Origin: Rotaria macrura
Taxonomy: Eukaryota > Rotifera > Eurotatoria > Philodinida > Philodinidae
DNA length: 64,000 nt
Reading direction: 5' to 3'
Assembly: GCA_900239685.1 (NCBI GenBank)
Contig: OENT01000293.1
Location: 1-64,000, forward strand
The notes under the pieces: model-generated
The model's database searches: none
Told to the model about the DNA's origin: nothing
Seen by the model: the letters and a program-made list of their open reading frames with translations, nothing else
Made by a program: the position numbers and the translations under genes
Shown: piece by piece, positions 1 to 8,891 of the stretch
Numbering within the stretch: position 1 is the first letter of the stretch
Layout of the letters: each line of letters starts with the position of its first letter

Positions 1-641
1 TGATGAGTAAAATAATTACTAAACACCGTTAAATATAATATTTTTCAATATAAAAACACTTACCGTTACCTTGGTAAGTGGAAGTGGAAGTAATAGTAAT
101 ATGACACACCTAGCATCAGCCTTTGTCGAATTTGATCTATGCTGAACTGATTTTTTGGCGTCCTCTTTGTTCCCTATAACGGAACAACAAATTCTGAAAG
201 AAAATCGAGTTGCAGGATTTCTTTGATGCTTTTCATATTTTTAGGATTTCTCACGATCGCAGTTTATTTGAGCATCCAAAAGTCGATGGCTATTGGTTTC
301 GGCATGATATCTCTATCGATGGGTGGAATCTGGCTGCTATGGGACAATTTTCACTAAACTTGATTTTCGCAGGATTTCTTTGATGCTTCTTAGAGTCAAA
401 TAGTATGTATATATTGGTTTAAGGTGATTTTGATACAACTCGGAAGTGGAGTCACTTTTTTTTTAGTGGCCAGAGTTTCAGGATTGTGATTTGGTTTATG
501 ATTTTTATATGGCTAGGTTTGTACTGGATCTTTACAGTGTTGGATCTTTGATCCTCGGCAGATGGAAAGGAATCGATCGTCTGTGTCACGTTAACTCCGT
601 CGTTCATGGTCACTAACGACGTTGTTACGGCCGCAAACGTG
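1..641. other. Non-coding AT-rich stretch with a short direct repeat
   Basis: No open frame here looks like a real gene. A direct repeat reading GCAGGATTTCTTTGATGCTT occurs near 212-231 and again near 370-389, about 158 bp apart, which suggests a small duplicated unit. Nothing else is recognisable. Confidence 0.5.
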
Positions 642-673
642 TTAGCGTTAGTGTGAGCCAACACTAACGCTAA
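642..673. repeat. Perfect 13-bp stem-loop
   Basis: TTAGCGTTAGTGT at 642-654 is followed by a six-base loop and its exact reverse complement at 661-673. It ends 15 bp before the tRNA-like locus at 689. It could be a transposon end, a transcription-associated hairpin or chance; a perfect 13-bp stem is uncommon by chance. Confidence 0.5.
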
Positions 674-688
674 ACGATGATTAAGATG

Positions 689-767
689 CGCCTTCTAGTC
701 TAATTGGCTAGGACAACTGCCCGGATAGCAGGAGGTACGGGTTTGATTCCCGCGAAAGTCACTTTTT
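689..767 (+). tRNA. tRNA-like locus (possible tRNA-Glu-derived SINE head or tRNA pseudogene)
   Basis: The sequence folds as a degenerate cloverleaf. The D arm is 698-714 with a GG-containing loop. The anticodon stem CTGC/GCAG (717-720 with 728-731) encloses a 7-base loop 721-727. The T arm is CGGG/CCCG (738-741 with 749-752) around loop TTTGATT (742-748). A TTTTT Pol III terminator lies at 763-767. The A-box region TAGTCTAATTGGCTAGGAC and the B-box GGTTTGATTCC resemble tRNA-Glu. The acceptor stem (689-695 with 754-760) pairs at only about five of seven positions, and base 33 is C instead of U, so a functional tRNA is doubtful. A tRNA-derived SINE or pseudogene fits better. Confidence 0.4.
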
Positions 768-1357
768 CATCGTTCTGTCACATAACATCAGTGACACTGC
801 TTGTCTCTTTCGTTCTATACATATGTAGAGCTAACAAAACGTCATCCTGTTTGGTCGTTTATGTTGGTTGTTACGGCCGTAATAAGGCCGGGTGCTGGAT
901 GCATACTGTCACTCCTGGCCGCCTTATACGATACGGTGATATACGACCGTAATGTGATGCATACCAAAACGTTCAAGTACTGCGGGTGTACGTTCGCTTG
1001 CGTTCGTAATTGTTCATCGTAATGCACATCCTGGGATGTACAGTACTATATACAGTTATATTTAAGGAAGCAAAAAAATCGTGTGTACTCTAGCTTCTGA
1101 AAATAAGAAATGAGTACCAAGTCTTTTTACACACAGGTTACATGCTTGACTAGTATTCCGAAAGAGACACGATTTTATTAATGAATACAAGTAGTGCGAA
1201 AAATGGTGACATCTAAGTAAAAGTGGTATGACTAAAAATACAAACGAAAGAATAATACAACAAATATTTGAGAGCTTATGCAGCAATCGATGTGATCAGA
1301 TTTATAAGATCAAACAATCAACATAGTTGCTGCTTAATAATGAGCATAGTAGACAGT
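768..1357. other. Intergenic; 3' flank of the secreted peptide gene
   Basis: Short overlapping open frames on both strands do not resemble known proteins. The right part is the downstream flank of the minus-strand peptide gene ending at 1358; TTTATT at 1174-1179 reads AATAAA on the minus strand and is a candidate polyadenylation signal about 180 bp after its stop. Confidence 0.4.
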
Positions 1358-1615
1358 TCATGGAGTTGGAAAACAAGCACATGTTGCTCCGAGAGATGAA
1401 CATACGACTGAACATGCGGCAGCTCCGTACACGATACCAGCAGGAGTAGCTACGCCAGCACTCATTAAACCGGCATAAATTCCCGCACCTGTTGTGCATG
1501 CAGCCATACATGCATAATAGCAAACAATGCCACAAACGGGTCCTGTGGAAGTCTGTCCTAGTAGAGCGAGTATAATACTGACTGTGAAGATAGTCGACAT
1601 CATTTTGAGTACCAT
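1358..1615 (-). CDS. Small secreted cysteine-rich Gly/Ala-rich protein (85 aa)
   Basis: A single-exon 85-residue protein. Residues 1 to about 24 form a typical signal peptide (basic start, then TIFTVSIILALLG). The mature part of about 60 residues is rich in Gly and Ala and has eight cysteines in two groups: C-x2-C-x3-C-x3-C near its start and C-x3-C-x5-C-x-C near its end. A hydrophobic Gly/Ala segment with the stretch SAGVATPAG separates them. The even cysteine number suggests four disulfides in an extracellular protein. The layout recalls an uncharacterised family of small secreted proteins seen in some fungi, nematodes and rotifers; I assign no function. The ATG at 1615 is the first of three closely spaced Met codons. 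No overlapping gene competes for this stretch. Confidence 0.65.
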   Translation of the reverse strand: MVLKMMSTIFTVSIILALLGQTSTGPVCGIVCYYACMAACTTGAGIYAGLMSAGVATPAGIVYGAAACSVVCSSLGATCACFPTP

Positions 1616-1893
1616 ATTATTGTTCTTTAAAATAGTTTAATGTAGCAATAATGAGAAGACGCAATGTAGGTTGTTTGAAGTATAAGCAATCAGGAATGCT
1701 TGTTTCGATATTACTGTGTAGAGTAAAGAAAAGAAAACATTCGGTAGCGAATGCATGCCCGAGTCAAACATTTTTTACATGCTCTTGAATTACTTATTGA
1801 GTATCTTGAACAAGAAAGTCATGTGATATAGACACATCTTGAAGTCTGTTCTTGGCAACTGCAGGAAGAAAAGTTCGACTAGGGCGAGTGTTA
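1616..1893. other. Upstream flank of the secreted peptide gene
   Basis: AT-rich DNA holding the presumed promoter and 5' UTR of the minus-strand peptide gene. No clear TATA box or other element is identifiable. It ends where the target duplication of the hAT-like element begins. Confidence 0.4.
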
Positions 1894-2031
1894 CTCTTGA
1901 TTATGCATGTGACAGCTCAAGCTCCAACGAGCTTCAACTGCCAGGCATATCCATATCCATAACTCTTCATGCGCTGCCTAAGAGGGGGGGCGGGGTGTAC
2001 CAAGAACTCTTCACGCACTATCCTTGGTATG

Positions 2032-2547
2032 TACCCATAACTATGGGTGGAAAGTTACCGTTACTGACTCGTTACGTTACAAGGTAACCGTAACGGAATA
2101 GTTAATGGTTACCTGACAACGGAAAAACGATTCTTCCAATAAATTAGCAGCAAAAGGAATTTTAGAGAAAATAAGCGAATTTTATTTTTATTTTTACTCA
2201 AATACCTTCCTTGGTCCGAGAAAACGTACTTCAATATTTTCGAATTCTGATAGCAGATTCGGATTCACCGACCCCGATTTACTACTGTCACCCTTTATAA
2301 AATTCGCTTGTTTTCTATAAAATACCTTCCTCTACCCCCGAAAACGCACTTCAATAAGATCAAAAATATTGTAGTGCATTTTCCGGGAACAAGGTAGGTA
2401 TTTGAGTGAAAATAAATATATCATTCGTTTATCATCTCTAAACTCCTTTTGCTACAAAGTTATTGGAAGAATCGTTTTTCCCTTACTCCGTCACCAAGTC
2501 TTGGTAGCGGGTCAGTAACAGAAACTGTCCACCCATAGTTATGGGTA
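2032..2547. mobile_element. Foldback (long inverted repeat) element
   Basis: Two arms of roughly 220-240 bp are inverted copies of each other. The outermost block TACCCATAACTATGGGTGG at 2032-2050 matches its complement ending at 2547. Further paired blocks include GGAAAAACGATTCTTCCAAT with its partner near 2465-2484, and CTCAAATACC near 2200 with its partner near 2397-2406. Weaker similarity outside both ends (CCTTGG on the left, CCTAGG on the right complement) suggests the original termini lie slightly further out. The right terminus was then split by the element at 2558-3189. It has no coding capacity. Confidence 0.7.
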
Positions 2548-2557
2548 TCTCCCTAGG

Positions 2558-3189
2558 TAGGGGTGCAACAAATCTTTAATGGATTTGGGATTTGTTACCA
2601 AATCTCTGAGGTTTGGACTTGGATTTGGTTTTGGTTTCTGGACTTGGGGTATAGTAAGAACTGAGTTCCTAGCTGTGGATTTCGTCTATATTTGGATCAC
2701 AGAATTGTTTATATTACTTTTTTCAGCTTAGATTTGGGATTCGGGATTGGTGATACGTTTGCAATTTGGGCTTTGGACTTGGACTTGGATTTGGGTTTGG
2801 GTCTTAGATTTAGATTTGGACTTGGGATTTGTTTCCGATCTAACATCAGTCAAATTTTGTAGTCGTGCTACATTGAAACCAAATCTCAATCACAAATCCA
2901 AATCCCAAACACAAACCCTACCCAAACCCTACCCATAATGATACCGACCAAATCCCAAATTCAAATCTAAGATACAAATCCAAATCCATACCAAATCTAA
3001 ACAATTTTATATCAGCCTCAAAAAATGAATACTCTTCTCTCCCTTCTAAGACTTTATATTAAAAATTCTCATCAGACTTGGACAATTTAAGACCAAGCCC
3101 AAACCCAAATCCAAATCCAAATCTCAGTCAAGAACAAATCCAAGTCTATTTGCACCAAATCCCAAGGCCTTGGATTTGTTGCACCCCTA
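2558..3189. mobile_element. hAT-like MITE made of degenerate GGATTTGG/CCAAATCC repeats
   Basis: Inverted terminal repeats read TAGGGGTGCAACAAATC at the left end (from 2558) and its near-perfect complement ending at 3189. An exact 8-bp duplication TCCCTAGG flanks it at 2550-2557 and 3190-3197. TAGGGGTGC-type ends with an 8-bp duplication are typical of hAT elements. The left half is dominated by variants of GGATTTGG and TTGGAC, the right half by CCAAATCC, so the transcript could form a long imperfect hairpin. Open frames in it are simple-sequence artefacts. Confidence 0.75.
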
Positions 3190-3360
3190 TCCCTAGGACA
3201 GCCCTTGAAGGGTTGTGGAATGGGGTTTTGTGCACAGTTGCAGTTCTTTTGAGTTAGAGCTGCTGTTGGGAGCTGGGGCGGCTAAACAGCTCTTTTGAGC
3301 AGTTCTCGAGAGCTATGGAGCTGGAGCTGGAGCTGGAGCTGTCGCACCCCTACTCTTGAT

Positions 3361-4207
3361 GATTAGAAATGAACTATCGAAAATCATCAAAAACTCTGAA
3401 ATTTAGAGAAAACTCTCGGAAATTGAATAATTGTGACTTTGAATATAAAGATTCACAAAGAGACTTGTCCAATTTAAACAATTTTCGGAAAAATACAACA
3501 TTTTCAACGAAAGATTTCATTGTATATATCAAAGATAAATCTCAATGTCAATATTGCTAAAAGTTTGAAGTCTTTTAGGAGAGCATTTAGAAAACAGTGA
3601 CAAAGCATGTAATGTTTTGCTATACTGCCAGTCATTCATATAACCCACTGAGCAAATAAAATGCTGCCAGTTTTATGATGTACTTAAAAGAAAACAAATC
3701 GAAAGATCAATACCATGTAAATTGAGAAAAAAAATGGATGAAGTTTATTTGAATCATGAAATATAATTTAGTCTAACTTTATATTTGCCTTACTAGTAAC
3801 GGTGATTATGAAGTTCTGAAACTTCAGTTATTTTGTAGCTAGAATTCGGCCTTTTCTCGTCAGTTGTTCTCGATTGTTACTGTTTTGGTGTCGTTTCTAT
3901 CATTCATTAATTTACTTAGCCTTGAAAAATATTACTATAATATAATCAGGCAATAATCATATTCTACTTACGATTAATGATATAGTTTGATGTGAGAAGT
4001 TGATTGTCACTTGTGAGACAATCAATGATCTTTCACATGCATTTATAATTGAATATTATTTCGGAAACATGATGGGTTTTTTCCGATTGACGTATTTTAC
4101 ACCTTATAGCAATAACAAGTTTTTCCAACTTATTCTTTCTATGTTGAGGAGTAACTATTGGAAAATACCCATGTGAAAATTTCAGCAAAAAAGCTAGTTT
4201 AAAGTAG
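3361..4207. other. AT-rich non-coding stretch
   Basis: Only short open frames with biased composition are present. No domain, RNA gene or clear repeat is recognisable between the hAT-like element and the palindrome. Confidence 0.4.
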
Positions 4208-4770
4208 CTTAAAATGTGCGCTGAAAAGCGCCAACTCTCTAAAAAAAATAAGAGCTTTACCGAACTCCTGAAAAAGGTTCGGTAGATGACAAAAAGCTTG
4301 CAAATGTGTTGAAAGCTAGAGAAAAAGAATGAAGAAATACACAGAACCTTTAAAGAATCTGACCGCGAGCCCACAATCGCATCCTTTTTGCTTCGAAATC
4401 TTTTTAAGTTCGGTAGACCGAGAAAAGGTTTCGTAGGCAAATACGAAACTCGAAAAGTTTCTTACTAAATCTCATGGTTTCGTACTGGGTTTCGCATAAA
4501 ACCATGAGGTTTAGTAAGAAACTTTTCGAGTTTCGTATTTGCCTACGAAACCTTTTCTCGGTCTACCGAACTTAAAAAGATTTCGAAGCAAAAAGGATGC
4601 GATTGTGGGCTCGTGGTCAGATTCTTTAAAGGTTCTGTGTATTTCTTCATTCTTTTTCTCTAACTTTCAACACATTTGCAAGCTTTTTGTCATCTACCGA
4701 ACCTTTTTCGGGGGTTCGGTAAAGCTCTTATTTTTTAGAGTGTAAAGCGAAAATTTTCAGCGATTTTAAG
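4208..4770. mobile_element. Long palindromic foldback element (about 560 bp)
   Basis: The arms 4208-4480 and 4498-4770 are inverted copies separated by about 17 bp. The inner roughly 240 bp of each arm is almost identical: both start outward from an AAACCATGAG-type block and run through GAAACTTTTCGAG, a GGTCTACCGAACTT block and GCAAAAAGGATGCGATTG. The outer 25-35 bp of each arm is more diverged. Because of the symmetry, the same 65-residue open frame appears on both strands; this is an artefact of the palindrome. High arm identity suggests recent origin or ongoing gene conversion. Confidence 0.75.
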
Positions 4771-5273
4771 TGGTGCAATTTATTATTTAATAAAAAAATG
4801 GTATTACTCATCTGAAGTCCCTGTGACGATACTCGAAAAAAACGCCGTTAGCGCAATCCCTTTCGGGATTAAAACTGTGAAAGACGATGCAACTGCTTTC
4901 ATTAGTCCTGCAAATCTTGCTGTCTTTCACGAACCCTGCTACCAATCTACTCATCATTTCTCACTTAGCCAGTAGAACTTCAATAAAGAAGCAGCTAATA
5001 TATTCTCATGGGAAATTAGTGACATACATTTACCAATCCTATACCAAAGATCGATGACGTTCAGGGACACCCTTGGGGGCCGTCTATCACTTCTGCGATT
5101 GTCTTTAACCCCGTCATCAACGGCCTCTGGTGGGGTAATCAACTGTTGGTAGAGATCTGTGGGTGTGGCAGTGGGTGTGGGTCTTCTCCTTATATACTCC
5201 CATACCCATACTCTAGAAACTTTCGTTCTATTCTGGATGAACTTTTATGCTGTTCGAGTTTAATTTATTTCAG
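4771..5273. other. Non-coding stretch with small hairpins and a telomere-like tract
   Basis: It contains the small hairpin AATCCCTTTCGGGATT near 4855 and an inverted pair around GTGAAAGAC (near 4877) and GTCTTTCAC (near 4922). A telomere-like G/T tract at 5158-5181 is listed separately. No gene is seen. Confidence 0.4.
5158..5181 (+). repeat. Interstitial telomere-like tract, four TGTGGG-type hexamers
   Basis: Four consecutive hexamers read TGTGGG, TGTGGC, AGTGGG, TGTGGG, that is 22 of 24 positions matching (TGTGGG)4. This hexamer is the reported telomere unit of bdelloid rotifers. The tract is internal and short, so it is an interstitial copy or a chance G/T-rich run. Confidence 0.5.
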
Positions 5274-5376
5274 GAACTAAACTCAAACTCCAAGACTTTT
5301 ATTACGACAGGCAAACCATTGATGATGAAGTTAATGCATTTAATCTTGAAATAGAATTAGATAATGAGAGCGATGG
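5274..5376 (+). pseudogene. Orphan exon-like fragment
   Basis: A stretch of about 33 codons is open between a good acceptor (TTTATTTCAG ending 5273) and a donor (GTAGGC from 5377). Its acidic translation (TIDDEVNAFNLEIELDNE in part) looks coding rather than random. No neighbouring exons are found and the family is not recognised. A relic of a gene or transposase inside the repeat cluster is the simplest reading; chance is possible. Confidence 0.25.
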
Positions 5377-5539
5377 GTAGGCGTAGCACTTTAATTTAAC
5401 TTTTGCTTTCAGAAAGGAAAAGAAAGAAAAGTTTTCGCTTTCCTTTTTCTAGCAAAGAAAAGTTATTGCTTTATCTCACTTTTCTTTCCGAAAAGAATGG
5501 AAAGGAAAGTTGAAATCCTTTATTTCCCAAGCCGAACGT

Positions 5540-5880
5540 GAGTAATCGGATTCTGTCTAATACTTCCTCAATCCGACCTATTCTGACGATTAAATCCGAT
5601 CGGATTACTAGGGTCGGAATCCGATTGGATCAGATAAAATCCAACAACTTCCGATAAAATCCGAGTATCGTGTTCCGATAACTTCCGAAAAACAGATCCG
5701 ACAAGATTAGCCTGTCGGAATCCAGTCGGGACCTTCAAGTCATTCATCGGATACCGACACCTAATATAATTTAACCACGTCGAAACCGAGCCATCAGATT
5801 CTGTCGGACGCATTCTCAATCCGAACAATACCGACAACAGAATCCCATCGCTTCCGATTAGATGTGGCCCAGGGCTTCTC
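5540..5880. repeat. Cluster of degenerate TCCGAT/ATCGGA motifs (possible decayed MITE)
   Basis: The interval is dense in TCCGAT, TCCGAA, ATCGGA and CGGAATCC on both strands, including CCGATCGGAT, and ends in a CACCCTA-type motif at 5879-5885 that resembles a hAT right end. No matching left end or target duplication is clear. Preceding DNA (5400-5520) is rich in AAAGGAAAAG and its complement. The 104-codon open frame on the minus strand is repeat-driven. Confidence 0.4.
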
Positions 5881-5899
5881 ACCCTACTAACCTAGATTT

Positions 5900-6290
5900 C
5901 TTAATTCAGCACCGTTCGAAATTCTGATCTCAGTCTGCAGTAGGTTATCGATGGGTGTGAATCCGAATCCGTCATCATTTTTCATCTGGGAACTCTCATT
6001 GGCCAGAAACCTGACTTATCAAAATTCGGTGGCTGAAGAATTAGATTTTTTATTTCAACCCGGATCGAAATTCTGATCACAGTCTGCAATAGGTTATCGA
6101 TGGGTGTGAATCCGAATACGTTATGATTTTTCGTGAGGGAGATCTTCTAGATCAGAATACCAATAAACAGAATTTGACGGTTTCAAATGCATAGGGTTTA
6201 GTTCAAGTTAAATCCCGATTCCGATAGAAGCTTCGAATAGATTATTCAGATGTGGGAGTCCGAATAGAATATCAATTTTCGTATTGGAAG
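5900..6290. repeat. Tandem repeat with a period of about 149 bp
   Basis: The block from CGAAATTCTGATC to GGGTGTGAATCCGAAT begins at 5917 and recurs at 6066 with few changes. A third, more diverged copy (CGATTCCGATAG to GAGTCCGAATAG) starts near 6216. Spacing is 149-150 bp each time, which indicates an old tandem array of three units. Confidence 0.55.
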
Positions 6291-6888
6291 TGCCTTACAT
6301 GTGGAAGTGTGTTGTCAAAGGCTGCAACTGCTAAAAGATGTTTTTATTATATTTTTTCACTTTTCAGAGTTTTCCATGACACTTTCATAAACATTATGCT
6401 TGGTAAGTAATCGATATTAATTGTTATTCCGTTGAATTTAGTGGATTATGATAGGGGAACCCGTCTGAGCGCTTTCCGATGTGGTGTCCTTTATGGAAAG
6501 TGCATAGCTCAGTGTGAGTAATGCATCGAATCGTTTTCGTAATGTAGTGGTTTTGATCCAAATGAGTGAATAAATATAGTGGAAGGCCTTGGGACGCTTT
6601 TCAGAGTTATATCATTTTCTCAAAGCGCAGTGGTTCGCTTGGATGATGCAGTTTATTAAAAAACCCCTTTTGAGGCAGTTTTTGTGTAAAACGATTTGTA
6701 ATGGCTTTTTGTTTGGTGGTTTTATGTTTTGAGCGTCTTTTATGACGAGATGCGACCGTGAACGACCGTGTTTACTGTTTTTATCGTGATTCATGGTCGT
6801 GTACGGTGTCCCTAATTGTTCTACTAAGGGGTTTTACTGAGGGCTGCGCAAATACAAATACAAAATGTACTCTGAAACTTTAACACCC
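6291..6888. other. Non-coding stretch
   Basis: No gene-like frame, RNA or strong repeat is visible. The 60-codon minus-strand frame near 6612-6794 has no recognisable features. Confidence 0.35.
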
Positions 6889-7089
6889 CCAAAACCTAGA
6901 ATCACTTCGCAAATATTATCAGGTACTGAGAGAACTAACCTAGAATAACTTACCTGTACTCTCATGTAATATCATGTACTGGGTCAAAAAACCTAGAATC
7001 ACTTACCTTGTACTCTCATGTATTATCATGTACTGGGTCAAAAAACCTACAATCACTTGCCTTGTACTCACATGTATTATCATGTACTG
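6889..7089 (+). repeat. 54-bp satellite, left part of a split array
   Basis: Units built on AAAACCTAGAATCACTT, CTTGTACTCACATG and TATTATCATGTACTGGG repeat every 54 bp; for example GGGTCA recurs at 6981 and 7035. The left-most units are more degenerate. The array stops abruptly at 7089, where a TIR element begins, and resumes at 8710 in the same orientation and phase. Confidence 0.7.
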
Positions 7090-8709
7090 CCCAGGTCGAT
7101 CAAAACAGATACCGGTTACGGTCCGTTTTCGGACAGTAAAAGAGGAAAAAACGGACTCTTTACGACAGTTTATGGAGTAAATACAGACCGTTTTCGGTCT
7201 GTATTACTACGTATGAGTGGACGCAGTTGTGCGGCCCGTATTCTATCCGTATCTTATACGGTCCGCATATGACAGTTTTTTCATATATTACAGATAGAAT
7301 ATGGTCAACCATATTGCACCGTATTGTTACAGTATACTTCCGTAAAAACGCCGTATTTTGTCTAATTTAAAGTTACATTTTTTTATTTTCTCTCTCAACC
7401 TATCGTTTTTATTGTAGCGTGCTGTTTACTTGGGTCTAACATTATCAGTTTCTCTTCATATTTACTAATTTATTTTCTTATTTGTGTAGTTCGGGTAAAT
7501 CTAGATATTTGACCTTTTTTTTGTAATCTTTTACTTCAACGTGCATCATTTCGTTTATTATATCTTTCTCTTCTTTTTTCGCGACCGTATTCAATCATAA
7601 AAATCAAATCAAGCCTATCCGTTTATATTCGTCTAAGAGATTTAATAAAATGAAGTAGCAAATTGAAAAAAGAACATAGAGTATGAAAAAGATAAAACAC
7701 TTGAGAACCAAATAGAAGCGAGAACGGATTCTATCTAGAAATATAAAGTTTAAACCATTTTTAAGCATTTAGGAAGCTGTTTCTGAAAAAAAAGAACGAA
7801 TGAACATGATTTTAGTTTTCAGTTGTTTATATATGACTATGGCCTTGTCTACACTAGAAAAGTTAATGCTGAATTAAGACACGTAATTGGTCGAGAAGTT
7901 AATTCAGATTTAATGCACCAACCGAGAAAGAACTTGATCAACTAATTAGAACAATGAATGTGCCTCGAGAAAGTCGCCTTTTATCATCGATAGGTAGATC
8001 TTTCGAACGCGATTAATGAACTATAGAACGACAGAGGCGACGATTTTCGTGACCACGTGCTAGAATTGTTCATTCTGAAAACATCATAGTGGCCACTTCT
8101 CAGTTCTGATTGATGCATTAAACTTATAGATGTAGACGCACATGCATTTAATTCGAAATTAATACTGCATTATTTTTCTAGTGTAGACAAGGCCAAGGCC
8201 TATCACACTCGTCTAGATATATTCGTGCCAATGAATGAATGAAACTAATAAAAAATTCAATTTAAGTTAGAAATTTATATTTTATCTGAAATAGTTTTTC
8301 ATTTCTAATTAGAAAGCTTAATGTAGGATTTTTTCCCTTTTTTTGGTATAGATAGCGCTATATAGATGCTTGCGAGTAACTATAAATCTTTTAATATATT
8401 CTAGTTGCAACTTTTTTAATTTGTTCATTTCTGAATAAGGAAATAAATATTTACAAATAAAAAGTACTTGCTAGAATGCTCAGAAGTATTAGACAAAGTA
8501 TGATTGAAAACGGAATCAAAGCGATACGGAAACGGTATCCGTTACGTAGGCGTACATGGAACTCGGTTGATTGTTCCGTAAAACTGCCAGTAATTCATCC
8601 GTAATTAGACTGTAAGCGGATACTTGTAAACGAAAAGTGACGGAACGTCATAAAGCACCCATTTTCTATCGGTATACGCCAGTATACGGACCGTTCTATA
8701 TGACCTGGG
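7090..8709. mobile_element. 1.6-kb TIR element inserted in the 54-bp satellite
   Basis: The element begins CCCAGGTC at 7090-7097 and ends with the exact complement GACCTGGG at 8702-8709. The flanking satellite units fit together when it is removed, leaving TG (7088-7089 and 8710-8711) as the likely target duplication. The terminal 250-300 bp on each side are rich in CCGTAT, TACGG and ACGGACCG, which look like subterminal transposase-binding repeats. The AT-rich interior has no transposase frame and carries a separate MITE (7841-8194). The superfamily is uncertain. Confidence 0.65.
7841..8194. mobile_element. MITE nested in the 1.6-kb element
   Basis: A 354-bp element starts GGCCTTGTCTACACTAG at 7841 and ends with the exact complement of that block at 8194; similarity then continues inward through GAAAAxTAATGC. 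The internal part is non-coding. CTAT occurs just before the left end (7837-7840) and a few bases beyond the right end (8200-8203), so the target duplication is ambiguous. Confidence 0.7.
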
Positions 8710-8875
8710 TGGGTCCAAAAACCTAGAATCACTTACCTTGTACTCACATGTATTATCAGGTACTGGGTCAAAAAACCTAGAATCACTTACCTTGTACTCA
8801 CATGTATTATCATGTACTGGGTCAAAAAACCTACAATCACTTACCTTGTACTCACATGTATTATCATGTACTGGG
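8710..8875 (+). repeat. 54-bp satellite, right part of a split array
   Basis: Three 54-bp units continue the array of 6889-7089 after the inserted element: CTGGG recurs near 8763, 8817 and 8871. The final unit runs straight into a telomere-like tract. The 68-codon frame over it is a repeat artefact. Confidence 0.7.
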
Positions 8876-8891
8876 TGTGGGGTGTGGGTGT
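8876..8891 (+). repeat. Telomere-like tract fused to the satellite end
   Basis: TGTGGGGTGTGGGTGT follows directly on the last 54-bp unit. This is about two and a half TGTGGG hexamers with one extra G. The junction of satellite and telomere-type hexamer suggests a former subtelomeric or telomere-healed end. Confidence 0.45.

Larger units (their letters stand above)
1902..3352. mobile_element. hAT-like non-autonomous element, interrupted by later insertions
   Basis: The two ends are diverged inverted repeats. The right end reads inward TAGGGGTGCGACAGCTCC and the left end TATGCATGTGACAGCTC. Both continue into AGCTCC-type repeats, GGAGCT at 3315-3340 and AGCTCC/AGCTTC at 1912-1935. A perfect 8-bp duplication CTCTTGAT flanks it at 1894-1901 and 3353-3360, as hAT insertions produce. 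No transposase frame is present, so it is non-autonomous. Its middle is occupied by a foldback element and a second hAT-like element, so this is the oldest of the three. Confidence 0.65.

Noticed and set aside
4033..4745. Two similar open frames on opposite strands sharing the same N-terminal sequence
   Set aside because: They are the two arms of the palindrome read in opposite directions; composition and position give no sign of a real protein.
5568..5882. 104-codon minus-strand frame
   Set aside because: It lies entirely in the TCCGAT-type repeat cluster and its translation simply reflects the repeats.
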